From Planctomycetota bacterium (lineage in GTDB: Bacteria > Planctomycetota > UBA1135): a DNA stretch of 64,000 nt. The notes under the pieces are model-generated. The model ran no database searches. It was not told where the DNA came from and was given only the letters and a program-made list of their open reading frames with translations. The DNA lies in contig JAJFFC010000015.1 in the NCBI GenBank assembly GCA_021776795.1, forward strand, positions 62,001-126,000, written 5' to 3'. Position numbers and translations under genes: made by a program. Below, piece by piece: positions 8,488 through 19,750 of this stretch (positions within the stretch are counted from its first letter, which is position 1; each line of letters opens with the position of its first letter).

Positions 8488-9632
8488 ATGAAGATTCTCA
8501 TCGACCGTTTGGCTTTTCGCAATGCTTTGGCACGCGTCGAAATGGCCATCGACCGCAAACCGACCAACCCCGTCCACGGCGGTGTTTTGGTCGAAGCTGC
8601 CAATGATCACGTCGTCCTTCTCACCAACGATGTCGACATGGCGGTGCGCTACCAGGTCGATTTCGTACAGGTCGACCAACCTGGCTGGGCCGTTTTGCCT
8701 GGCCGGGAACTCGTGGACATCGTCAAGGATCTTGAATCCGACACGATCACACTAACCCTGCTCGATGGCGGCCAAGTCGAAGTTCGTTCCGGCGATGACC
8801 TGTGCACTTTGGTGACGCTCGAATCTTCTGCGGACACTGGACGCGAAGGCACGAGTCATTCAGAAAGCTTTCCCTTGGTGCCGGCTCTCGACGGCGAACC
8901 AGCGATCACCATGGACAAAGGAGACTTCCTGGTCTCGGTGAACAGCACACGTTTTGCCACTGCGCGCATGCAGGATTCACGCTTCGCCACCGAAGGCATC
9001 CTGATGGAACTTGCTGACTCCGTGGTCACCATGGTCGGCACCGATGGCCGTCGCTTGGCTTGCATTCGCCGTCCCACCACTGGCGGCAGTGGCAAAAAAG
9101 CTCGCGCGGTTCTGTTACCCAAAGTTCTCGATCAGATTTATCGCTTCGGCCAAGACGAAGAAGGCGAAAGTATTTCGATTTGGTTTCTCGACAACATGGT
9201 CGGCTTCCGCATGGGCAACTTGGAATCTTTCGGCCGCGTGTTGAACAAAGAATTTCCGAACTACAGCAATGTCATTCCACAAGGAGGCAAGCATGTGGTT
9301 CGCGCCCACCGCGAAAGTTTCTCCAAGAAGCTACGCCTGGCCAGCCACCTCACGCAAGAGTCGGCAGCCGTGGTGCGCATTGCCTTTAGCGCGAACAACA
9401 TGGAGGTCGCTTCGGAGAACGAGGGTCGCGGTCGCGCTTCCGCAAACTTTGAAGTGGATTATGTTGGCGAAGGTCTGAAGACCGCCTTCAACCCGGCATA
9501 CATTCTCGAAGGGCTTAAGGCGGCACACTCTGATCAAATCGAGTTGCAAATCGACGACGCTGTTCGCCCGGCCAAATTCCTACTTGGTGATGATTACTCC
9601 TACGTAGTCATGCCGCTGAGTGCTCTTGTCTA

Positions 9633-9633
<1 letters not shown>
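8488..9633 (+). CDS. dnaN: DNA polymerase III sliding clamp (beta subunit)
   Basis: 381 residues, the usual clamp length. Three tandem clamp folds: N-terminal MKILIDRLAFRNALARVE, a middle domain with SRFATEGILMEL and DGRRLACIRR, and a C-terminal domain ending YVVMPLSALV, close to the family's VVMPMRL end. Forms the dimeric ring that tethers DNA polymerase III. It overlaps the next gene by one base and belongs to the origin operon. Confidence 0.96.
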
Positions 9634-12409
<2,776 letters not shown>

Positions 12410-12421
12410 TACTGGCCCGAT

Positions 12422-12427
12422 GGAGGT
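12422..12427 (+). promoter_or_regulatory. Strong Shine-Dalgarno GGAGGT deciding the PhnA-like start
   Basis: GGAGGT lies about 5 bases before the TTG at 12432. The in-frame ATG at 12420 sits upstream of this site and has no such sequence, so TTG is the better start. Confidence 0.6.
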
Positions 12428-12431
12428 AACC

Positions 12432-12995
12432 TTGCAAACCAGAAGTGGGGGGGTGTGCGAGTTGTGCACTTCGAGCAAGGATTTGGCCGCGTTAGCAGTT
12501 GCCCCCAAAGATGGAGCAGTTGCTGAAGAGTGCGCTTGGGTGTGTTCCGTTTGTGCGGACCAAATTCAAGGCAAGGCAGATCTAAATCCACATCATTGGC
12601 GATGCTTGAACGACTCGATGTGGAGCGAAGTTGCGCCGGTGCAAGTTTTGGCATGGCGCATGCTCAAGAAGCTGAGTACCGAGTCCTGGGCGCGTGATCT
12701 CTTCGACATGCTCTACCTGGAAGAAGACACCAAGGCCTGGGTAGAAGCCGGTCAGGTGGCACAGCAAGAGGAAGAATCAGAAGCGCTGCACCTCGACAGC
12801 AACGGCAGTGTGCTGGAAGTGGGTGATTCGGTGGTACTGATTAAAGACCTTGTGGTCAAAGGCGGAGGCTTCACCGCGAAGCGCGGAACCGCCGTCCGTG
12901 GCATTGCCTTGGTGCACGATAATCCCGAGCACATCGAGGGCCGCATCAACGGTCAAAAGATTGTCATCCTCACCAAGTTTGTGAAGAAGTCTTAG
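12432..12995 (+). CDS. PhnA/YjdM-like zinc-ribbon protein
   Basis: 187 residues from the TTG at 12432 (the ATG at 12420 would add four). The N-terminus has CELC and later CSVC, a split zinc ribbon. The C-terminal 70 residues are the PhnA domain: LEVGDSVVLIKDLVVKGG, the GTAVRGI strand, and GQKIVILTKFVKKS at the end. Despite the name, the family's link to phosphonates is weak and its biochemical function is unknown. The insert between ribbon and PhnA domain is acidic. It follows gyrB by 22 bases and probably shares its transcript. Confidence 0.82.
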   Translation: MQTRSGGVCELCTSSKDLAALAVAPKDGAVAEECAWVCSVCADQIQGKADLNPHHWRCLNDSMWSEVAPVQVLAWRMLKKLSTESWARDLFDMLYLEEDTKAWVEAGQVAQQEEESEALHLDSNGSVLEVGDSVVLIKDLVVKGGGFTAKRGTAVRGIALVHDNPEHIEGRINGQKIVILTKFVKKS

Positions 12996-13006
12996 GGATT
13001 CGCGGG

Positions 13007-13459
13007 CTAGCGCTTGAAGGCTTTCTCGTAAGTCGTAATCCAATCCTTGACGCTAATCTTGGTCGCCAATTCGGCAAAGAGATCAAAAGGAATAGTGTCG
13101 ATCTTCTTCAGGCGAATACAACTCTTGCCCATGTCGAGCTTGGTCTTGACGTATCTCGGCCACTCCTTTTCAAACCAAGTCAAGAGCTTCGGGTTGGCAT
13201 AAATCCCCATGTGATACACCGCGATGAAGTTCTTCTGCGATGCCAGGCTAATAAAGGGCAGTGGCGCTTCGGGGTCACAGTGGTAGCCGTCGGGGTAAAT
13301 TTTATGTGGCACCACGTAGGCGATCATGTTGCCTTGCACTACTTCCTTAAAGCCTTCGGGCAAATGCTTGCGGAAACCGGCGCGCAGTTTCTTCATGGCA
13401 GCTACGCGGTCATCCGGAAGGGTCGCGAGGAGGGAGGTCACGGTGGGCGCTTTGGTCAT
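13007..13459 (-). CDS. DUF1801 family protein
   Basis: 150 residues from the ATG at 13459 (MTKAPTVTSLLATLPDDR). The frame extends upstream to 13582, but that part is not family-like. DUF1801 proteins are small alpha/beta proteins of unknown function. Visible: KKLRAGFRKHLPEGFKE, GNMIAYVVPHKIYP, PFISLASQKNFIAVYHMGIY, and MGKSCIRLKKIDTIPFDL, all conserved in the family. It faces the PhnA-like gene tail to tail with 11 bases between. A TATGAT hexamer 9 bases upstream suggests a leaderless or nearly leaderless mRNA. Confidence 0.85.
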   Translation of the reverse strand: MTKAPTVTSLLATLPDDRVAAMKKLRAGFRKHLPEGFKEVVQGNMIAYVVPHKIYPDGYHCDPEAPLPFISLASQKNFIAVYHMGIYANPKLLTWFEKEWPRYVKTKLDMGKSCIRLKKIDTIPFDLFAELATKISVKDWITTYEKAFKR

Positions 13460-13468
13460 CGGAGAATC

Positions 13469-13474
13469 ATCATA
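13469..13474 (-). promoter_or_regulatory. -10-like hexamer TATGAT before the DUF1801 gene
   Basis: TATGAT on the minus strand ends 9 bases before the ATG, with no Shine-Dalgarno between. It lies between this gene and the 3' end of feoB. Confidence 0.4.
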
Positions 13475-13497
13475 GGGGCGACGCCCAACGGCAAGCA

Positions 13498-15444
13498 CTA
13501 GCCACCGCCGGCCAAACGATAGCCAACGAAGCCCGCGACCCAGGCCAAAACGCCCATGTAGGCAATCATGAATATGGGCCACTTCCAGCCACCGGTTTCG
13601 CGTTTGATGACGGCAACGGTGCTCAGACAGAGCAGCGCGTAAACGAAATACAGCAAGAGCGCGATGGCGGTGGGGAAGTCCATCGGCGCGACTCCAGTTT
13701 TGGGGTCGGGGGTGGTCAGAATCTGGCGCAGGCCGACAAATTCGTCATCGGGCTCCCCAGTTTCCGGGTCGATACTGGCATTGGGGTCATAAGCGTAAAC
13801 CACGGCTAGGGTGCTGACCATGAGCTCGCGCGCGGCAAAGGAGCCGACCAGGCCGATGTTGATTTTCCAGTCAAAGCCGAGCGGCTCGAACAGGGGCTCC
13901 ATGGCGCGGCCCAAATCCGCGGCGTAGCTTTGTTCGACTTGGACTTGGTGGGCTGGACCCTCTGCCATGCCCTCGGGGATGTCCGCCTTGGGGAAGTTCA
14001 GCAAGAACCAAATCACCACCGAACCGGCCAGGATCACGGAGCCGGCATCCTTTAGGAAGACCTTGAGCCGGCGCCACACCTGCAACATGACTGAGGTCAG
14101 CGAGGGGAATCGGTAGGGCGGAAGCTCCAAATAGAAGGGGAGGCTGGCGCCTTTCAGGAGGCCGCGCTTGAACAGTGCAGCGAACAAGATGGCACTGAAG
14201 CCACCTAGGAGATAGAGGCCCATGAGGGTCAAACCCTGCACGGTAAAGGGCCCCAAAATCTTAGTATTCGGCAAAAATGCCGAAATTAGTAGGGCATAGA
14301 CCGGTAATCGCGCCGAACAGGTGGCAAAGGGAGCGACCAAAATCGTGGCGAGGCGGTCGCGCGGCGAAGGAATGCTGCGTGTGGCCATGATGCCAGGCAC
14401 GGCGCAGGCATAAGAGGACAGAAGAGAGATGAAGCAGCGGCCTTCAAGCCCAGCCCAGCCCATCACGCGATCCACCACAAAAGCTGCTCGCGCCATATAA
14501 CCCGAGGCTTCGAATAGGAAAATCAGACCAAACAGCAGGGCAATCTGCGGCACAAAGACCACTACCGCACCTACACCACGGATGATGCCGTCGGCCAGTA
14601 GGTCGGTGAGCATGCTTGCGGGCAGATTGGCTGAAACATAATCGGCCATCAGGTCCATCCACCCGGAAAATAGGTCCATCGCCGGGGCCGCCCAGGTGAA
14701 GATGGCTTGGAAGAAGGTGGCGATGAAGAGCAGGAAGACCACTAGGCCGGCGACCGGGTGGAGGAGCACCGCATCGATGCGCTGGGTCAGGGTGCTGGCC
14801 GATACAGGGTGGCGCTCGACCTTCTCGATCAGGGTGTCGGCCCAGGCGAAACGCGCTTCCGTATTCGGCTCGGGAACCGCACAAGCTGTAGTCCAGGACT
14901 TGGGATCGCTCAGGCGCACACGTAAATCATCGATCCCGAGTCCCTTATTGCCGACGACTCCCACCAGTGGGATGCCGAGCTCCCCCTGTAGCCTGAATAA
15001 ATCTAGGTCGCCACCGCGCGCTTTGAGCTCGTCGACCATGGTCAGGACCAGCAAAGTAGGGATGCCCTGACGCAGAATGTCCGCCAACATCGGCAGTGAC
15101 CGCTGCAGGGTGGTGGCATCGGCGACAAAGACAATGCCATCAGGCTTGCCGCCATCTAACTCACCCTTCAGCACCTTGGAAGTGACCGCTTCGTCTTCGG
15201 AGATCGCGTGCAGAGAGTAGCTGCCCGGCAAATCAGAGATCAAGACGTCACGGTCGCCGATAGGATGCTTCATCAAGCCCCGTCGGCGATCGACCGTGAC
15301 TCCGGGGTAATTTCCAGTCTTTGCGGAAAGGCCGGTTAAGGCGTTAAATAAGGTGGTTTTGCCCGAATTGGGGCTCCCCACCAAAGCAAGGTGAATTTTC
15401 TTCCCTGGTTCGGGCTCTAGCGACCCCGCGGGAGGAGCGTTCAT
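13498..15444 (-). CDS. feoB: Ferrous iron transporter FeoB
   Basis: 648 residues. GTP-gated Fe(II) uptake across the inner membrane. The N-terminal G domain has G1 GSPNSGKTT, G3 DLPGSYSL and a G4-position TMVDE, where the family normally has NMxD. The membrane part has two Gate-like halves, including CAVPGIMATRSIPSPRDRL, and about eight or more hydrophobic helices. The final 60 residues contain further hydrophobic helices. The start (ATG, MNAPPAGS) overlaps the feoA stop by 4 bases. No FeoC is present. The Thr at the G4 position may change nucleotide selectivity; otherwise the protein looks intact. Confidence 0.94.
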   Translation of the reverse strand: MNAPPAGSLEPEPGKKIHLALVGSPNSGKTTLFNALTGLSAKTGNYPGVTVDRRRGLMKHPIGDRDVLISDLPGSYSLHAISEDEAVTSKVLKGELDGGKPDGIVFVADATTLQRSLPMLADILRQGIPTLLVLTMVDELKARGGDLDLFRLQGELGIPLVGVVGNKGLGIDDLRVRLSDPKSWTTACAVPEPNTEARFAWADTLIEKVERHPVSASTLTQRIDAVLLHPVAGLVVFLLFIATFFQAIFTWAAPAMDLFSGWMDLMADYVSANLPASMLTDLLADGIIRGVGAVVVFVPQIALLFGLIFLFEASGYMARAAFVVDRVMGWAGLEGRCFISLLSSYACAVPGIMATRSIPSPRDRLATILVAPFATCSARLPVYALLISAFLPNTKILGPFTVQGLTLMGLYLLGGFSAILFAALFKRGLLKGASLPFYLELPPYRFPSLTSVMLQVWRRLKVFLKDAGSVILAGSVVIWFLLNFPKADIPEGMAEGPAHQVQVEQSYAADLGRAMEPLFEPLGFDWKINIGLVGSFAARELMVSTLAVVYAYDPNASIDPETGEPDDEFVGLRQILTTPDPKTGVAPMDFPTAIALLLYFVYALLCLSTVAVIKRETGGWKWPIFMIAYMGVLAWVAGFVGYRLAGGG

Positions 15445-15704
15445 GGCAGCAAGCTCCCGCCGAGTGGAGTAATGAACACGCGGCGCGCTTCGCTGGGGCG
15501 CAGAGAAAGTCGGTAGCCGCGCAGTTGCACAATCATGGGACCGTGAAAGGGGGCTTGCCGTTCAAATCGAACCTCGGTGCCGGGGCAAAAGCCTAGTTCG
15601 CGCAGGCGCTCGCAAATGACGCAATCGTCCTCGACATGGCTGACCCGTGCGACCAGCACACGAGGGAGGTCAGCGAGGGTCAGGGGAGGGTTTGGGCCGG
15701 ACAC
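15441..15704 (-). CDS. feoA: Ferrous iron transport accessory protein FeoA
   Basis: 87 residues, GTG start. SH3-like FeoA fold: LRELGFCPGTEVRFERQAPF followed by PMIVQLRGYRLSLRPSEA, the usual family pattern. It supports FeoB in Fe(II) uptake and overlaps feoB by 4 bases (ATGA type). A perfect TATAAT lies upstream on the minus strand (15745-15740). I see no clear Fur box. Confidence 0.9.
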   Translation of the reverse strand: MSGPNPPLTLADLPRVLVARVSHVEDDCVICERLRELGFCPGTEVRFERQAPFHGPMIVQLRGYRLSLRPSEARRVFITPLGGSLLP

Positions 15705-15718
15705 TTGTTGAGACTGGG

Positions 15719-15747
15719 TTGCAATAACCCGCTCTGCGAATTATAGG
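15719..15747 (+). promoter_or_regulatory. Sigma-70 promoter of rpiA, overlapping a divergent feoA promoter
   Basis: Plus strand: TTGCAA (15719-15724), 17-base spacer, TATAGG (15742-15747). On the minus strand the same bases give a perfect TATAAT (15745 to 15740) aimed at feoA, without a recognisable -35. The two -10 elements overlap, so RNA polymerase could bind in only one direction at a time. Confidence 0.6.
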
Positions 15748-15774
15748 GCAGGCAGGAGTATGATAGTCGCGAAA

Positions 15775-16473
15775 ATGACCACTCCTCCCTCTTCCAAACA
15801 AGCGGCAGGCATTGAGGCAGCGCGCCATGTGGTCGACGGCATGAAACTGGGCCTCGGCACAGGCTCCACTGTCGCCTATTTTCTCGACGCCCTGGCCGCA
15901 CGCATGCGCCAAGAAGGCCTTTCCGTGACTGGCGTGCCGACTTCCCAGCAAACCGCGGCGAAATGTCGCGAACTTGGGATTGATTTAACCGACCTGGAAA
16001 CCACTCCGGAGTTGGATTTGGTGGTCGACGGTGCCGATGAAGTCGATACCGACTTCCGCTTGATCAAAGGAGGCGGTGGTGCTCTTCTGCGCGAAAAAAT
16101 TGTGGCCGCGGCGGCGAGCAAGGTCATCATTATTGTGGGCGCAAACAAAATGGTGAAGCGTTTGGGCTCCACCTTTTTGCTGCCGGTGGAAATCGTTCCT
16201 TTCGGTTACACCGCCACCCGCGCCCGTGTTTCCGCACTTACCGAAGGCAGCGCCTACGTGCGCCTAACTGAAGCCGGCGAACCCTTCGTGACCGATAACG
16301 GCAACTTCATTTTGGATTGTCGTTTTCCCCGTGGCATAGAAGATCCAGACTCCTTGCATGCGGCGCTTTCCCAGGTGCCAGGCGTAGTCGAGGTCGGAAT
16401 TTTTCTCAACCTTTGCGACTTGGTCATTGAAGGCCAAGACGATGGCACCGTGACCACCCATCCCCGCGCGTAG
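15775..16473 (+). CDS. rpiA: Ribose-5-phosphate isomerase A
   Basis: 232 residues from the ATG at 15775; an ATG at 15760 would add five. Interconverts ribose 5-phosphate and ribulose 5-phosphate in the pentose phosphate pathway. Motifs: GLGTGSTV (phosphate loop), VDGADEVD (catalytic Asp region), and KGGGGALLREKI with the catalytic Glu and Lys. The length matches the family (about 220-235). A promoter at 15719-15747 would start the transcript near 15754, which favours the 15775 start. Confidence 0.95.
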   Translation: MTTPPSSKQAAGIEAARHVVDGMKLGLGTGSTVAYFLDALAARMRQEGLSVTGVPTSQQTAAKCRELGIDLTDLETTPELDLVVDGADEVDTDFRLIKGGGGALLREKIVAAAASKVIIIVGANKMVKRLGSTFLLPVEIVPFGYTATRARVSALTEGSAYVRLTEAGEPFVTDNGNFILDCRFPRGIEDPDSLHAALSQVPGVVEVGIFLNLCDLVIEGQDDGTVTTHPRA

Positions 16474-16488
16474 TCGCGCACGACGAAC

Positions 16489-17085
16489 ATGAAGGAACTG
16501 TACACCCTGAATCAAGAGCAACTGGAAGAGCGTTTGCTCTCCCATGTCGGCACTAGCATGTGGCCGCCAGTGCACACGGCATTGGAAACGGCGCGCAAGG
16601 CTCACGATGGGCAAGTGCGTAAGGGTTCTCAAGAGCCTTACCTCAACCACCTTCTGCGCACGGCGTTGTTGCTGTGGGAAGTTGCTGACCAGCGCAATGC
16701 TGCGGTGATTTGCACGGGTTTGCTGCACGACACCCTGGAAGACACTTCGCTTTCGATTGATGAAATCGAAGACGACTTTGGACATCAAGTGGGTGACATG
16801 GTTCGCGCCATGACCCAACCACCTCTCAAGGAAGATGAGAATCGTCTCGAGCGCAACTTAAAGTACCTGGAAGCACTTCGCTGGGAAGGCCGCGATGTTC
16901 AAATCGTCAAGAGTGCCGATCGCCTCGACAATCTGTTGACTATGGAAGGCGCCTTTACTGCGGAACGCCGTGCGGAGTACTTGTTGGAATCGCGCGAGGG
17001 CTTGTTGCCACTGACGTTGGCCTGTAACACCGCCTTGTATCACGCGCTCAAAGACACCATCGCTGACGCGGAAGCCGAGGGCTAG
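16489..17085 (+). CDS. HD-domain hydrolase, RelA/SpoT-hydrolase-like
   Basis: 198 residues, a stand-alone HD domain. The metal-binding set is visible: YLNHLLRTA (His), LLHDTLEDT (the HD pair plus Glu), and VKSADRLDNL (distal Asp), in the order seen in the (p)ppGpp hydrolase domain of SpoT and small alarmone hydrolases (Mesh1-like). No synthetase, TGS or ACT domains follow. It may degrade (p)ppGpp or another nucleotide; the sequence does not decide. It lies between rpiA and prfB with very short gaps. Confidence 0.82.
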   Translation: MKELYTLNQEQLEERLLSHVGTSMWPPVHTALETARKAHDGQVRKGSQEPYLNHLLRTALLLWEVADQRNAAVICTGLLHDTLEDTSLSIDEIEDDFGHQVGDMVRAMTQPPLKEDENRLERNLKYLEALRWEGRDVQIVKSADRLDNLLTMEGAFTAERRAEYLLESREGLLPLTLACNTALYHALKDTIADAEAEG

Positions 17086-17088
17086 ATC

Positions 17089-18187
17089 TTGAAAGAGACC
17101 CTCGATCGCGCCGCTGAGTTGGAACGCCGCCTGGAACAGATCAGGGGGAGTCTTTGACTATGCCGGCAATCGCCAACGTAAAAGCGAACTAGACGAGGTC
17201 ATGATTGGTGCTGGCTTTTGGGATAACCAGGAGGAAGCGCAAAAGGTCATCGGCGAGATGAAACAGATTCGTACCGTGGTCGAACCGATCGAAGAGGCCA
17301 CCGCTGCTTTAGAAGATGTCTCCACCCTTGCGGAACTTGGCGAGGAGATGGGCGAAGAAGAAATCGCCGAGGATCTCGAATCGGCATTGCTAGTTGCAGA
17401 AGAAAAGCTCAATGCACTGGAATTCCAGGTCATGCTTGGTGGCGAGGCGGACCCGCGCAACGCTTTCTTAACCTTGCAGTCAGGCGCCGGTGGCGTCGAT
17501 GCCACCGATTTTTCGGAAATGCTTTTGCGCATGTACATCCGCTGGGCGGAAGATCATGAATTTGAGCTGGAAGAACTCGAAATTCTTCCCGATCCTGAGG
17601 GCGGAATTCGCCACGCCACCATCGCGATTCGAGGTCCTTATGCCTACGGACGCTTGAAGGCCGAGCGCGGGGTGCACCGCTTGGTACGCATTTCTCCCTA
17701 TGACGCCCAAGGCCGTCGCCACACCTCTTTTGCTGCAGTCGAAGTCATGCCTGAGTTTGATGAAGACGCGCCGATTGAAGTCGACATGAATGATGTCCGC
17801 GTCGATACCTATCGTGCCGGTGGTGCAGGAGGACAGCATGTCAATAAAACCGATTCGGCCGTTCGTATGACTCACGAGCCTACCGGCGTGGTGGTGCAAT
17901 GCCAAAATGAACGCAGTCAGCACAAAAATCGTGCCACTGCCATCAGCATGCTCAAAGCTAAGTTGTATGAGCTACGCGAGGCCGAACGCGATGCCGACAC
18001 GAAAGCCTTGTACGGCCAAAAAGGGGAGATTGCGTGGGGCTCGCAGATTCGCTCTTACGTGCTTCACCCTTACCAGATGGTGAAAGACCATCGCACCAAT
18101 CACGAAGTGGGTAATACCCAAGCCGTTTTGGACGGCCAAATTGATTCCTTCATTGAAGAATACCTCCGTTCTCGAACCCAGCGCTGA
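17089..18187 (+). CDS. prfB: Peptide chain release factor 2, programmed +1 frameshift
   Basis: The coding sequence is 17089-17154 joined to 17156-18187, giving 365 residues, the length of E. coli RF2. The first frame starts at TTG 17089 (in-frame stop TAG just upstream; GAGGG 7 bases before) and ends at TGA 17155-17157. The shift signal is AGGGGG (17143-17148), three bases, then CTT-TGA-C, the known prfB signal. After the shift, reading continues GAC TAT GCC. RF2 ends translation at UGA and UAA. The GGQ loop (GAGGQHVNKTDS) is intact. The stop-codon recognition tripeptide, SPF in most RF2, is SPY here (17693-17701). A frame opening at the ATG at 17201 would miss the first 37 residues. Confidence 0.95.
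17143..17158 (+). promoter_or_regulatory. prfB programmed +1 frameshift site
   Basis: Internal Shine-Dalgarno AGGGGG, spacer AGT, slippery CTT, stop TGA and following C (TGAC, a weak termination context). When RF2 is scarce, the ribosome slips +1 at CTT and makes more RF2, a known autoregulation loop. Confidence 0.95.
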
Positions 18188-18194
18188 GCCCTCC

Positions 18195-19715
18195 ATGTCC
18201 ACCGCACGCATCCCTGTTCGCCGCGCATTGCTGAGCGTGTTTTACAAAGATGGCATTGTGGAGTTGGGGCAAGCTCTTGCTGCGCAAGGTACCCAACTCC
18301 TTTCCACCGGCGGCACCATGCGTTCCTTGCAAGAAGCCGGATTGGAAGTGCAAGAAGTTGCCGACTACACCGGCTTTCCTGAGATGATGGATGGCCGAGT
18401 CAAGACTTTGCACCCGATGATTCATGGCGGACTGTTGGCGCGGCGTGACGAAGAAAGTCATGTTGCTTCGATGGAGGAACATGGCATTGGCCCGATCGAC
18501 ATGGTGGTGGTGAATCTCTATCCCTTCGAGGAAACCGTTGCCGGCGGTGGCACGGTCGAGGAGATCATCGAAAAGATCGATATCGGCGGCCCAAGCATGT
18601 TGCGCTCTGCTGCGAAGAACCATGAATCTGTTGCGGTTCTGTGTGACCCGACGGACTACAGCAAAGTGGCGGAAGAACTTGCTGCTGGCGGTACCACGAT
18701 GGAAACACGCGCTGCTTTGGCCGCCAAAGTGTTTTCCCGCACCGGGGAATACGACAGCGCGATTGGTCGCTGGTTCGCCGAGCAACAAGGAGCGGGTTTG
18801 CGCTACGGCGAAAACCCTCACCAGAGTGCTGGCTTCTTTCCCGATGCGTCCCCGCGCGGTCTTGGCGCGGCCAAGGTTGTGCCGGGAGGAAAAGAGATGA
18901 GCTACAACAACTGGCTCGACCTCGATGGCACTGTGGCGGCGGTGAATGACCTGCCGGAAAATTCTGCCGTGGTGGTCAAGCACACCAATCCTTGTGGCGC
19001 GGCCTTAGGTACTTCGGTTGCCGAGGCATTGGAGCGCGCCTGGGAAGGCGACCCTTTGAGTGCCTTCGGTTCGGTGATTGCCGTTCATGGCACTTTCACC
19101 GCGGCGGCGGCCGAGTTCCTTGCAGGTCCAGGTCACTTTGTCGAAGTGTTGGCCGCGCCAGATTTTGAGGAAGAGGCTATCGAGATTCTGCGCACCGGCC
19201 CGAAATGGGGCAAGAACTTGCGCATCGTGCGGGTTCCGGACATCGGCAAAGCACGCGAACAACAAGAATCGCGTCGTCTTTGGGGCGCTACTTTGGCGCA
19301 AGGCTCCGACGACATTTCGGCATTTCAGGCCGAGTTGAAGCAAGTCGGCGAGGTCGCGGTTCCTGCGGGTCGAGAAGATGATTTGCGTTTGGCGCAGGTT
19401 TTGGTCAAGCACCTGAAATCCAATGCCATCAGCCTGGTCAAAGACGGCATGTTAGTCGGCGCCGGTGCCGGTCAAATGAGCCGCGTCGACTCCGCGGAAA
19501 TCGCCGTGAAGAAAGCCGGTGATCGCGTGCAAGGTGCCGTGGCAGGCTCCGACGCCTTCTTCCCCTTCCCCGATGGCCCAGAAGCCCTGGCCGATGCCGG
19601 AGTGATTGCGATTGTGCAACCCGGCGGCTCCATGCGCGACGGCGAAGTCAATGCTGCCTGCGATGCCAAAGGCGTAGCCATGGTGCACACGGGCACCCGG
19701 CACTTTAAGCACTAA
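18195..19715 (+). CDS. purH: Bifunctional AICAR formyltransferase / IMP cyclohydrolase
   Basis: 506 residues from the ATG at 18195 (MSTARIPVRRALLSVF). Performs the last two steps of IMP synthesis. N-terminal cyclohydrolase: LLSTGGTMRSL, DGRVKTLHPMIHGGLL and NLYPFEETV. C-terminal formyltransferase: RYGENPHQ, VVKHTNPCGAA with the catalytic Lys-His, SDAFFPFPDG and IVQPGGSMRD, ending with the family's TGTRHFKH. Starts 7 bases after prfB and is probably cotranscribed. Length is normal (about 505-530). Confidence 0.97.
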   Translation: MSTARIPVRRALLSVFYKDGIVELGQALAAQGTQLLSTGGTMRSLQEAGLEVQEVADYTGFPEMMDGRVKTLHPMIHGGLLARRDEESHVASMEEHGIGPIDMVVVNLYPFEETVAGGGTVEEIIEKIDIGGPSMLRSAAKNHESVAVLCDPTDYSKVAEELAAGGTTMETRAALAAKVFSRTGEYDSAIGRWFAEQQGAGLRYGENPHQSAGFFPDASPRGLGAAKVVPGGKEMSYNNWLDLDGTVAAVNDLPENSAVVVKHTNPCGAALGTSVAEALERAWEGDPLSAFGSVIAVHGTFTAAAAEFLAGPGHFVEVLAAPDFEEEAIEILRTGPKWGKNLRIVRVPDIGKAREQQESRRLWGATLAQGSDDISAFQAELKQVGEVAVPAGREDDLRLAQVLVKHLKSNAISLVKDGMLVGAGAGQMSRVDSAEIAVKKAGDRVQGAVAGSDAFFPFPDGPEALADAGVIAIVQPGGSMRDGEVNAACDAKGVAMVHTGTRHFKH

Positions 19716-19750
19716 ACAGCCCCAGTGTCTAGAGGTTACTATCGAGAGTG

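Noticed and set aside
8129-8491. 120-codon open frame across the dnaA-dnaN gap
   Set aside because: It lies over the DnaA boxes, has no Shine-Dalgarno, and its translation is not protein-like; it overlaps dnaN by four bases only by chance.
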